Assembly: GCA_013339895.1 (NCBI GenBank) | Contig: JABACO010000001.1 | Location: 34,231,480 to 34,295,479 of the forward strand | Direction: 5' to 3' | Origin: Ephydatia muelleri | Taxonomy: Eukaryota; Porifera; Demospongiae; Spongillida; Spongillidae | DNA: 64,000 bases | Program-made: the position numbers and the translations under genes | Shown here: positions 43,170-53,959 of the stretch, one piece after another | How positions within the stretch are numbered: position 1 is the first letter of the stretch | How the letters are laid out: every line of letters begins with the position of its first letter | The notes under the pieces: generated by a model | What the model saw: the letters and a program-made list of their open reading frames with translations, nothing else | Told to the model about the DNA's origin: nothing | Databases searched by the model: none

Positions 43170-46100
43170 TGTCACGAAATAGATTATCCCCCGTAAAAAT
43201 TTATCCTCCGGGTAATGTATTCCGGAATTTTTTATCCGTCCTGATAAATTATTCCGGAATAGTTTATCCGCCGTCGGAATAAACTATCCCCCTTACTGAT
43301 AAGGATCCAAATACACAGATCAAACAAAATAACACACTTCAACATCATAATTGCAATTGTTGCGTGTGTGTGTGTGTTTTGTGTTTGTGTGTGTGTTTGT
43401 GTATGTGCGCATACACATGCAGGCTGTGTGTGCGTCGTATGCTTGTGTTCGTACAAGCATAGATGATTTATGGTACAAGCATTGCAATACTTGTAACAAT
43501 CATTTGTTAATTTGCATGTGAGTGCGCATGCACGCGGACATGCATGTGTATAGTGAGTATCATTGCACTGAGAAAAGACCAGATAACAAGCACAACAAAT
43601 GCATGCAGTTGTATGTTGATTGCATTGCATTTATTCATTGCACAAATACAAATTACTCATTACGTCATTAGGTTTTTCACATAGTACTGGACCGCTTCTT
43701 TACGTTTCATTTGTTGCTTGTTGGAAATCAAACAGATCAACTTTTTAAGGTGATAGATAAGACGTTATAATGCACAAGTTGATGTTCTGCTGCTACAAGT
43801 TGCATACTCCATTTCCTGTAGGCATAAAAAAACGAACAGATTAGAACTGGTATATCAACATAAGAATGCACATTACTTTATTGACTTGATGTTATCATGT
43901 TTACTTTTTGAAGTTGGTTGCTGCGATACTTCCTCTTAAGACCAGCAAGTAAATACATTTCACCGCCACATATCTGAGATATCACAGAAGGACCATACTG
44001 TTTGGAATCTTTTCTGTTGCTTCCATGTGATAGGCATACAATACCTGATCTCCTATCTTGAACGACACCATTTCATTACCTTTAGCAGTCTGCCCTTTAG
44101 CATTACTTTCCGTTCTTTCATGAATTGTCCTCTTACAACCACCACCTCTCCATCTGCTGACTGTTGAGTACAATTAGACATGCTACCCTCCAGCTTTGTT
44201 GTTGGTGCCACATCACTGGTCTTGGCCCTCCCAGAGCAGTTTTCTCCCTTGTCGGATCCCTCAATTGTAGCAGCAACCTCTTCAATTACTGGCTGTAGAA
44301 CACCATCACATTCTGACACAGGCTTTGTTAAGTGTAACATCGCTAGCCTTAGTCCTCTTCCCTTTTGGAATCTTAAATCCCTTAGTAGTGATTTCTTTTT
44401 TTGCTGACTCTTGGGCACTGTCACAATCAGGTGTCACATCAGTATTCCTGGTTCTCTTCTCTTTCTGCATAGAGCCCTTTTCATTTGAGTGCTGGGCACC
44501 ATCACACATGCCAACCTCTGTCTTAGCTTATAGTACTATGTCACCAGCGATAGCTCTCTTCACCTTCACTAATTGATCAGAATGAAACTTCCTTTTAAGA
44601 CCAATAAGCTTATACGTGTTTTTCCCACATGCTTTGGCAACAAAAACAGTCCCTAGCCTTTTGGTGGATAGTTTGTCACCCTTTCTTGTATCTCGTCTGG
44701 AATTGGCTACCAGACTTCATCTCCGACTACAAACTCTTCTTGCCTGCAATGTTTTCTGTCGTACTGCCTTTTTTTGGGTGGCCTGTGCTATGTGAATATT
44801 TTCACAAGCATCACTACGTTTTTCACCTAGCAACTTTGAGTTCACCATTAACTTTTCCATAGGGTTATCATCTTTATCAGCTTGAAATTTATGTGGTGGA
44901 AGATCGAAATCAATGGGTAGCCTTGCTTTCACACCATAAACAAGTTCAAATGGATAATACAATGAAGATGATTGTATGGATGAGCGATAACCAAGCAAAA
45001 AAAGGTCCCAATTTAGCTTTCCACCTTCCGAGTACTTAAGCAAGTACAAATTGTCTGGTTAAATCGCTCTGTGAGGCCGTTGTTTTGGGGATGATATGCT
45101 GTGCAGATGTGTCTAGCAATACCTAAGCTACTGATATGATTATTTCTGGTACCCCAAACCTTCCTACTAGCTTCTTCAGACATCTAGACACAGTTATTGC
45201 CTCCTTATTAGGTATGCAATATACCTCTGGCCATTTGGTTAGATATTCTGTCAGCACCATTAGATAACAGACAACTGCACCTGACAATGGACCTACTAGG
45301 TCCATACCCCATTGTGCAAACGCTCGATTAGGAACACCAACCGGATGTAGGCTTGCAGTCTTCTTGGGCATTTTGTTCCTCCTTTGACACACTAGGCAAG
45401 TACCACAATATTCTGCTACATCCTTAGTCATTCCTTTCCAATAGTACCGCTAGGCTATCTTCTCTTGCCTGTAAATGAATAAGAGTACATACGATTCAAA
45501 TACAGTTACCATTGGCTAGCCTTACGTTTTATGAATTCCAAAGTGACCCCCTGCCGGTTTACCACCCTGTATCGTTCATCCTGGGGCTCGTCCCGCAAGC
45601 GCGCACCGGTAGCCCGTGTAGACGCCAATGCTCCAGTTTCAGGTTTTTTGCGCCTTTTAAGTTTGAACAAAAGACCGTCATAGGTAGCGAAGCTTTCACA
45701 TTTTTGACGATATGCCCTTTTAGCCTCTTTGTCTTTGGACTCTTCCACACCTCGAGGCCAAGATCTTTGCTTATCACTTTTGCTCTCAAGGAACCGCACT
45801 ATATCATTGTATTCTTCAGTTTCCATCAGTGCACCATGTGCGTTAGAAATGCAACAGCAATCTCTATTTCAGTCACTTCAAAAAGATAAAAATGTTCATA
45901 TAGCATGACCCCTATCTCAGAGCTAGGTGCAGTGCTTCTATGCAGGCACGAAGTACAGGACAAATTACTATTCATCGTGCGTGAAAGAGTCTATTCAAAA
46001 CACTTGAATGGGGGTGACAGTCTATTCCAAGGGAGGATGATCTATTCCGGAATAATCTATCACATGAATGGGGGGATAGTCTATTCCAAGGGAGGATGAT

Positions 46101-46194
46101 CTATTCCGGAATAATCTATCACAGGAGGATTGATTATTCCGGAGTAGAGCATCCGGGAGGGTAAAATTATTGGGAGATAAACTATTTCGTGACA
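43170..46194 (-). mobile_element. Ginger-type DNA transposon, 3025 bp
   Basis: Ends TGTCACGAAATAGATTATCC and, inverted, ATAAACTATTTCGTGACA, both flanked by the 4-bp duplication CCGG (43166-43169 and 46195-46198). A TGTNR start and 4-bp duplication match Ginger elements, which use a gypsy-like integrase as transposase. Subterminal regions are full of TCCGGAATA repeats on both sides (43200-43285, 46030-46150). The encoded integrase is decayed. Confidence 0.85.
43980..45832 (-). pseudogene. Ginger integrase, decayed
   Basis: From the 5' end: METEEYNDIVRFLESKSD with ESFATYDGLLFKLKRR (45826-45650); a small intron-like gap; YYWKGMTKDVAEYCGTCLVC (zinc-binding part) preceded by a stop or shift; core QWGMDLVGPLSGAVVCYLMV with first Asp; RFGVPEIIIS; a shifted YHPQNNGLTERFNQT with catalytic Glu; FLLGYRSSIQSSSLYYPFEL; then KLSTKRLGTVFVAKACGKNT and FKIGDQVLYAYHME. 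The segment with the second catalytic Asp appears deleted. At least three frameshifts show that it is inactive. Confidence 0.75.
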
Positions 46195-46330
46195 CCGGCA
46201 TGCGAAACTCTCAATTATGGACCAAGATGTCTGCGACTACCTCTACGTCTACGCCACAGCCTGCCTCGATTTGACCCGCAATGCATGCCAGCTTACACGA
46301 TTCCCATGCAGTGTGTCCCTCAAAGAATTG

Positions 46331-46656
46331 TGTCTGAAAATTACCTTATATAATATTTTAATTTTAGTTTTATTTTGTTATGATAATAATGACACATACA
46401 GAGGTCAAATAAAACACTTCGCTATACATGCAACTTAAGTACAATGAGGGCTCTATGTTTATATGTGTACGATAACTCAGCATGCACATAGAATTATCAA
46501 AAGGAATAGTTCTATAGAGAGGACTACATGCAAATGACCGTGGGAAAAAAAAAGAGTACAGAAGCTCAGTCTCAATAGGGTACAGAAATTGACCAGTGAC
46601 CTCTACAAACATGCACACGACCAGTTAAATGGAATAGAATGCATATGCATGTGAAA

Positions 46657-46703
<47 letters not shown>

Positions 46704-47320
46704 TGTGTGTGTGAACTGGTGTGTGCAAGTGCACTTTACGTTAGTGTGTGTATGTGTGTGTATGGGTGTGCGTGTGTGTGTGTATGGGTGTGTGTGTATG
46801 TGTGTGTATGTGTTTATATGCATGTGTTGTGCATAAGAATATGCCATACGATATCGTGTGCAGATCCAAGTACGCAACGATGCAAGCGTATGCACAAGTG
46901 CATAAGAGTATGTGAGCCAGCACGAGTACGTGTACATGTACATGTATACTATTTGTGAGCTGAAAAATCGTAAATAACAGACCAAAAACATTGCATGCAT
47001 GCTTTCAATCGAGTAGAGCAGTGTACACAAACTTTTAAATTCTTTCGATGAAGGTTCACAACTCAGAACCGAAGAGCCGTAAGCAATTAAGCATGCTTTT
47101 GTAAATTCTGCTAAAAGGTTTATTCACATGCATATAGTTTGGAAAGTCCCCACAACGAAGGAGTTTGTATGACTTCATCAGGAATTAAGTGAATAGAAGA
47201 AGTACAGTGTAAGTCACATGTTCTGTTCCAATTCATTCATTTGTTTGATTTATTCAAATAGCTACTGACGATGCCAAAAACGAATAAGCGCGCGAGCAAG
47301 GCAACAAAGGGTACTTTGTG
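46331..47320. other. No gene; GT-rich microsatellite at 46658-46830
   Basis: The GT/TATG repeat at 46658-46830 generates artefactual frames on both strands. The rest is AT-rich and without recognised features. Confidence 0.6.
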
Positions 47321-47715
47321 ATATAATCATATAGCGTTACGAATGTAGTGTCATTAACTAGCTTTGGGAGCGCCGCAGTAAAGTCCTTACAAATGAAGAA
47401 ATGGAGGCATGGAAGTGCATTGCAACTGACATGATGTCGGAGGAAGAAACTACGGGTGATGGGAGAATAGAAAGAAGACGGCCTAGCTGGAGATCGGAAG
47501 AATACACAATTGGATGGATGAGCTGGATAGACGGGGAACAGACACATGGAAAGTGGCCAGGAAAGAAAGGATTGATGGAACTCTTCTCCAGTTACAGGCC
47601 CCGGCTGGTTTGCAAGCCTGAAATCCTAGCCGCGAACACTGAGACTTTAATTTGGTGGCATCTCAGATCATGTGAAGATGCACTGTATTTACATGTACCT
47701 GCATATACGTTTTGA
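47320..47715 (+). pseudogene. Fragment of a repetitive gene (MSEEE...RRPSWRSEE)
   Basis: The plus strand reads MEAWKCIATDMMSEEETTGD, RIERRRPSWRSEE, then with one frame change WMDELDRRGTDTWK and VARKERIDGTLLQL. The acidic MSEEE followed by RR.PSWRS and LD.R occurs as a dispersed exon in genes I associate with transposons in sponges. It is probably a TE fragment. Function unknown. Confidence 0.4.
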
Positions 47716-48225
47716 TTTGATTAATTTTCTTTTCCTACTATTATAAAAATGAATATGCGATCGTCACAACGCGTCATAAATATGCGGAGTTATACAGAGA
47801 TAGTTTCGTGTTGCATTCACTCTAAATACGCTTGTTGTACGCTTGTTATCATCTCCATACACGGCGTTATACACAGTTGTTATCCATAAGTTATGCACTA
47901 GAGTGTAAGACAGTCTCCTTCCACTAGTTATCCACTCCTGTATACACCGTGTTTACCGCAAGAGTTAAACACGTGTAAGCAGAGTGCATACACGCATTCT
48001 ACACGGTCGGAAAACATTTAATTGGCACAGTGCGTCTTCTTTATATTAAATACATCCGCATAAACTCACTGCCTGGGTGAAGAAAAACAGTTACGAACGG
48101 CTAGAAGGCGGGGAATAGGTAGAGAATGGGTGAACAAAGAAGTTATCCGCAAACTTTATTGTGGATTGGGAGAATGGAAGGCTGAATTGCATGCAGTATA
48201 ATTGCGCGAATCGAGCGGGAAATGT
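47716..48225. other. No gene recognised
   Basis: Repeated short words (TATACAC, GTTATACA, TTATCC) but no coding evidence. Confidence 0.35.
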
Positions 48226-48535
48226 GCATTAACTTTGCACAGCCGTATCTCCGTAACGGATAAAGTAAAACTTAACGAACAATAGCTACAGGACCCCTCT
48301 ACATACAAACCGAATTTGAAGCAATTAGAACGCCCCTACGTACCAGTGTTGCCCGGGGGATCGGACATCGGTGCGTTGGCAATGTGCTGTTGCAAGACAC
48401 CAAATTAATTACATACATGAAGAATAAGACGTTGATAGCGTTAATCGTCCCGAAGTTGTAGCGATTCAAACGTGTTGCAATTTTATAATCATTATAAACA
48501 TAAGACATTTTCTCGGAAACTGTCCTATGTTATAT
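48226..48535. mobile_element. Half copy of the foldback element
   Basis: Contains TATCTCCGTAACGGATAAAG, AACTTAACGAAC, GATAGCGTTAATCGT and ends with the family terminus (TTTTCTCGGAAACTGTCC...), matching the right arm of 3004-3816. The left arm is absent. Confidence 0.65.
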
Positions 48536-48622
48536 ATTTACACATGCATAAAACTTATCTGAAATAAAAACCGACACACGCAGTTATATAATACTGACAT
48601 GCATAATGAGGCCTGTATGCAA

Positions 48623-48644
48623 CCCCCCCCCCCCCCCCCCCCCC
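48623..48644 (+). repeat. Poly-C tract
   Basis: A run of about 22 C. Confidence 0.95.
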
Positions 48645-48779
48645 TATACAATAATTGCAACACGCATGGAATTTGAGTAGACACAACAAATAAGGAAAGT
48701 GTAAAAATATAAATACATGTACAGTAAGTTGTGTGAGGCATTGCAGCTAGAAGTTGATCAGTTACTATTGCACGAAGAG

Positions 48780-50570
48780 CAGTTCCACTTTGACCTGTGA
48801 TTTTGGTGAACACTTTTGTTGATTCTTCATGCAGACTACATGGAACCACTGCTGGCAAATGTTGCATTGTATTGTTCTGGAGGCATGTGTTGGCAAATAC
48901 TGTACACTGGTATACTCTCCCTGATAAATGCCTTAGGATGTCTACTTGTAGAAGATGGGATGGCAGACATCACTCCGTCCTCAATACTCTTCAAATATGC
49001 TTCCTCATTGCGTTCTGTTTATATGATAAAACGGTTGGACAAATGGAAGTGATAAAAGCCACAGCAAATAATCCACAGACACATCAACAATCTCAACAGA
49101 TAATAGTTTTTCTTGTGCACATGAAGTAGGTAACATATATTAGTATCAGGGTAGACTTGGGAAGCTCTTTACCTCCACTGCTGTGAAATATTCTGACTCA
49201 TGCTGTTTGGTGTCGGGCAACCAACAGTGAATCAAGGAATCCAATAATTTTGTTTTCATATTTTTAATCTGCACGATTTGGTCCTTTGGCGGAATCATCG
49301 ATAAATTTAGGTGGTTGAAAGCCATCTATGGATGGGTATTGTTGTCAGCATAAATTGGGATGAGATCACCCAGCAAACTTGTACCTATTTCTTGAAAATG
49401 CACTCTTTCCTTTGAAGCGTCTAGAAACGACACACGAGTGAAGATTTCCCATCCTTTCACTAATATACAGAAGTTATTCAAGTTCACAAGTACAATAGCA
49501 TTTGATCAACACTTCTGACTTGCACAGCAAACGATACATGGTAGAAGCTGTTCCAACTATATCTGTACAATTGGTGTAAACCAGTCTATTTGGGTCAGTG
49601 GAAGCTGGATCAATGAGAAGATTCCTCACAGTAACTAAATCTCCTACATGAAAGTCTTTAACTCTGGGCTGTAGGTTGATTTTACGATCATCCTCTTGGC
49701 ATTTTAAAAGTATTCTTTATCTGTACTCTGGCAAACAGACCAGTGCCCGAATTCGACTTAAATATAGTCACCTACATCCAAAGGAACCAGAAAGCATTAT
49801 TTATGTTAAAGTATATAATTAGCCACTGATGCATACATTGTTACCAAACTCTTCTTTTCCTCATCATTGTCTTCCCCTTTCTCATCATCCTTTCCTTTTC
49901 TTCAGCACCAACTTCTTCATTTTTCTCACTATCCAGTTCTTTTTCCTTAGCACAAACCACTTCATTTTCCTAATCTTCCCCTTGTTTATCCTGTTCATTA
50001 TTCACAACATGCCTTTTACTCTGCACCAACAACTTCAATTCTCTACTAATCCTCTTCATTATTGATTTACTTCACTTCCTCAGATTTTTCTCTCACAAGG
50101 CTTCAAAACATCGTTATCAAACTGGCCCGGACAGTAGGCATCAGGAACACAAATTGCCCTAGGAGAGGTTGGCCAAATACTAGCTTCCATGGAGTTTGCT
50201 TGGTGCTGTCATGAACTTGTATCTAGCTGCAGACAGATATGGGTTATGACTTACACACAATATGTGTAAGCCATTGAGACCATGGTGGAGATGGATTGCA
50301 ACATTCAACAACTTTGGCACTCATAATTCTCTCTAGTGCATAGTGTGCCTGCTCGACTAATCTTTGGATTGGGGATGGTGTGGACGACCACTGGTTAGAT
50401 GCACATGACCTGGCCATGCAGAAACTACATCTTCGGTGTAAAACTCTTTGGCATATGGAACACTGTGGTCATCCTGCAAGCATCCAGTGGGAGGGGCTAT
50501 TGCATGAATGTCTGCAATGATCTTCAGTGGCTGGACGATCTAGTGGGGGTAATTTGGTGGTTTAGGGTGG
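48780..50570 (-). pseudogene. Integrase plus Ulp1-like protease remnant (KRBA2/Ginger type)
   Basis: The minus strand from 50560 gives GRPHHPQSKGLVEQAHYALE (integrase core with catalytic Glu), PPWSQWLTHI, KLVFGQP; and around 49690-49480 VKDFHVGDLVTVRNLLIDPA, an SH3-like integrase tail. Further down (49100-48790): CGLFAVAFITSIC, the Cys of Ulp1/C48 peptidases, QNAMRKH, then IEDGVMSAIPSSTSRHPKAF and IPVYSICQHMPPEQY, a PHD-like start. Many stops and frameshifts occur. Integrase plus Ulp1 suggests a Ginger-type element; no termini were found. Confidence 0.55.
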
Positions 50571-50609
50571 TAGATCTGTACAAGATTAAGAAAAAGCTGA
50601 ATACAAATG

Positions 50610-50930
50610 TCACAACTATACCTCACAGCCAACTGCAGTGTGTGGCTTCCACTCAAAAGTGATTGTATTTGTGAATGGTGTGTGCTGCTGATCTTGTGCT
50701 ACATGTAGCCATAGATTGAAGACCTTACGGAACGTTCCGTAAGGTATGTAGCAGGCCACAAGGTAAGGTGGGTGAGTGTTAATTATGTCATTGCTGGTGT
50801 TAATAGGGCTCTTGGCACATGCAGAGATAATATCTCTGGCACATGTATGAGCTCCTTTATTTCTTTTCCCTAGCCTCCACCAAGAAGCAGCCACACACTC
50901 TGCAACGTTCTCTTGACATGGCTGTTTGCT
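50610..50930 (-). pseudogene. RAG1 N-terminal-like zinc region fragment
   Basis: The minus strand reads CRVCGCFLVEAREKK, then in a shifted frame DIISACAKSPINTSNDIINT, HPPYLVACYI and FTNTITFEWKPHTAVGCEV. The order CRVCG ... HPxxxxxC ... F-W-x-x-H ... C is the pattern found in vertebrate RAG1 before its RING finger (CRVCG, IHPTEFC, EWHPHTPSC). One frameshift interrupts it and no RING exon follows, because integrase remnants adjoin. It is a second, separate copy from 51.2-58.3 kb. Confidence 0.6.
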
Positions 50931-52924
50931 GTCACTGAAATCGTGGAAATTAGGCCCTACGCCAAGAAATTTTGAAATGAGCGTGAGTAGGTACTTGGAT
51001 AAATCACGCGTAACTACCGTATAAAATTGTCTCCCAAAAATTGTAACGTAATTTTTGACTGCCGGAGAGGATTGATTTGAGGCGATCGTTTGTTTGCGCT
51101 GGTTTCGAGTTCTGTTGTGCTTGCTATATTCTATAAAGGTAGCCCATGGCTTCTTTTAACATTTGCTATTTGTTTTATACGGTGAAATGATTCGCAATCT
51201 TTGCGTCCTACAAGTTGAAAGTTATAATTAAACTCTTTTTCTTTCCATTAACATACCAGCTGCTCAAGCCCTTTCTCCAGATTGCTGCATGAATTGCATA
51301 GTAATGGGGTGTGACTCCCCAAGAGCTAACACCATGTATGTTGTCACTTACTCCAAGTTTTGTTGTGACTGTTCAGCTTTCAGTATTTCAGCTGTATATA
51401 TTTGTAGTTTTTGCAGTTCTTGGCTGCATATGTATGCAAAAGCTTGATTGTCCATCATCACTGTTGTGGAAAGCTAATTCTATCCAACTGATGGCACAAT
51501 TCTTCCAGCAATGTAAAAATCTTAGTGAAAAATACCTAACGTAATGTGTAGACCAGGTGGGCAGACCTAAGTTTGAAATGAATTATTAGCACTATGTAAA
51601 TGAACCAGTTTTGCTTACCTGTTCAAGAGGAATGTTAAACATGGTTTCAAAAATGCAATTGTAGAAGTGCTGTGCCTGTTTCTGTAACAGAACCCGATAC
51701 AAGGTAAAAGATATTGCTCTTCAATGCCATCAATGGTTCTAGGAGGAGCATGGCCACGCTCTATGAGAGGAGTTGCCATCTCTGCATTGGCTATAAGACA
51801 AAATGGGCATGGGTGGGCTCCCGGTTAAGGATATGAATATAACAAAAGGACAAAAATGATTAGCCACTGCATCTGACAATCCATAGATTTTGGACAGAAA
51901 TTCGTAGTCACCACTTAAAAACACCTTCAGTGTGTATTGCCTGCACGTGATCTCATTTGATTTTATACACTATTTGTGAAGATAACCATACCTCCATTTC
52001 ATAGCTTGTAAATGTCTAACCTGCTCCTTGTAGTGATCGAGTGCTATGTGTAGTTTAGTGAAGCTGTCACCAGCTGCAAAGCAGTAAATAACACAGGTGT
52101 TTTGAACAGAGTTGGAGCAGCTACGTTCACTATTTGAAAGTTTGCTTTAAATGTCCCTCCTCCTTTGCCCCTCCGAGTTTTAACCACACCGTAGTCCAAC
52201 ATGATGTATTATGTTGTGGTTAAATTTCTGTTACCTGTGGTTCTCATCAAGGAGCTGAGTGACCTTCTGGATCAGATTTGGTATTGGTATGAACACAAGG
52301 GGGGCAGCCCGCAGTTCTTCTCCACCAGACCAGTTCACTCTGTATGTTGTCACCCACTATCCTTTTTGAGACATGAGACTCTCTCCTCACGTGCCAGGGA
52401 CACATTAGATGCCTTTAGCCGCCTGTATGAAATGACATCAAAGTGTTGGATATCATGGGATGTGTGACTGTAAATGATTTCTACATACTTTCTAAGCAGT
52501 CGTATCTTATTCCATGGAATGGGAAGGCCTACTTTTAAGGCTAATACCTCTGCTGGTCCAATATTTATTTCATCAGAGATGCCTGCCTCCTTTAGCAAAG
52601 ACTTCCATTCTTCATCACTAAGAAAGAGCACTTCACTTTGAAGCAGAGCAGATGGCTCTCCACCACTGATAATCTTTCAAATATCCTGCAACTCAGAGCT
52701 AGCATCTCGACTTGAGTGTCCTTGTACATATGGTAGTGGTTGGATTTTGAGCATTGTTTACATGCATGAATGTTATTGGCTATAATGAGTGAGAACATAA
52801 AATTATGTACCAATGGTAACAGTGCATGTTGACACTAAATACGCTTAACTGTTCCCCCTGTAGGAAGTTGAAATACACCTTTTTCAGGACTGATCCTTTT
52901 GATGAGTTTAGCAGCTGATCGTTG

Positions 52925-53280
52925 CTCCTCATGTGTAAGTGATGGGGTGCACTCATGATGCTCCTACATAGCAGCCTTCATGTGTAAGTGATGGGATGCA
53001 CTCATGATGCTCCTACATAGCAGCCCTCATGTGTAAGTGATGGGTGCACTCATGATGCTCCTACATAGCAGCCCTCATGTGTAAGTGATGGGGTGCACTC
53101 ATGATGGATGCTCCTACATAGCAGCCCTCATGTGTAAGTGATGGGGTGCACTCATGATGCTCCTACATAGCAGCCCTCATGTGTAAGTGATGGGATGCAC
53201 TCATGATGCTCCTACATAGCAGCCCTCATGTGTAAGTGATGGAGTGCACTCATGATGCTCCTACATAGCAGCCTTCATAT
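52925..53280 (-). repeat. 49-bp tandem repeat derived from the transposon coding region
   Basis: About seven units containing GTGTAAGTGATGGGGTGCAC and CTCCTACATAGCAGCC. On the minus strand each unit contains the coding block for HHECTPSLTHE, so the array is an expansion of a piece of the RAG1-like gene. Confidence 0.8.
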
Positions 53281-53959
53281 CTCTTGCACTGTGCAAAAAA
53301 CCTAGTATACGCTACTGTATATTTCTGCGCATATTTTGCATTTACCACCAATATACCAAGGTCAGTGCATATTTCAAATATCTCCTGGTATATTTCATGA
53401 ATCCACGGGCTACAATTATTCATAGCGCATATTCATAACACGGTCCAACAATGAATTTATGCAACTCATGCACGTGAGTATAATCGTTTATTATTTCAGG
53501 CGCGCGTGAATTCAAATGGTATCTTTCCTGCTGGAATGTCTCATGCAAAGGTGAGATTGAGCGTAGATCATAAGACTCAATGCTATGTAATATAAACGGA
53601 CTCAAACGTTCACATGTTGAACTTCAAGCGTTGGCAGTATTTTAATGTCATAATAGCTTACCAAATGATAGAAACTTTGGACAAGGACCTAGTGGTCTGT
53701 AGGCCCTACGCCAAAGTTATGTGTTAACACGTGCAGTTAGGTTTATATTATAGGAGGCCATGTTCGATCACATTTTTTAACCCACGACAGGGAGCTTATG
53801 TTAACGAGTATTGGTCCAAGACCATATGGCCCAGTCTTGTGGTGAACTGTAGTGTACAACACTGGAGTTGAACAAGCATGTTGAATTTACAGCCTGTCAT
53901 GCCATGCATCAAAACAGGTTACAGACAAGATGTTCCTTGGACTTTCCATGCAGTACACC

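Larger units (their letters stand above)
42845..46330 (-). pseudogene. C-terminus of a non-LTR reverse transcriptase, split by a Ginger element
   Basis: Minus strand, right part (46330-46199): ACIAGQIEAGCGVDVEVVAD, ILVHN, stop, EFRM. Left part (43169-42845): PAALDFTITSPLN, AAAVELRKHATNDEICNRLG, CVCIPLTIEMCYNRG. The order equals the C-terminal endonuclease-like domain at 62.9-63.4 kb ([51 protein letters not shown]). The join lies exactly at the Ginger insertion. Only this tail is present, with stops and frameshifts. Confidence 0.75.

Noticed and set aside
49829..50065. Leu/Phe/Ser-rich 78-codon frame
   Set aside because: It is pyrimidine-rich low-complexity sequence with no motif, opposite an integrase remnant.
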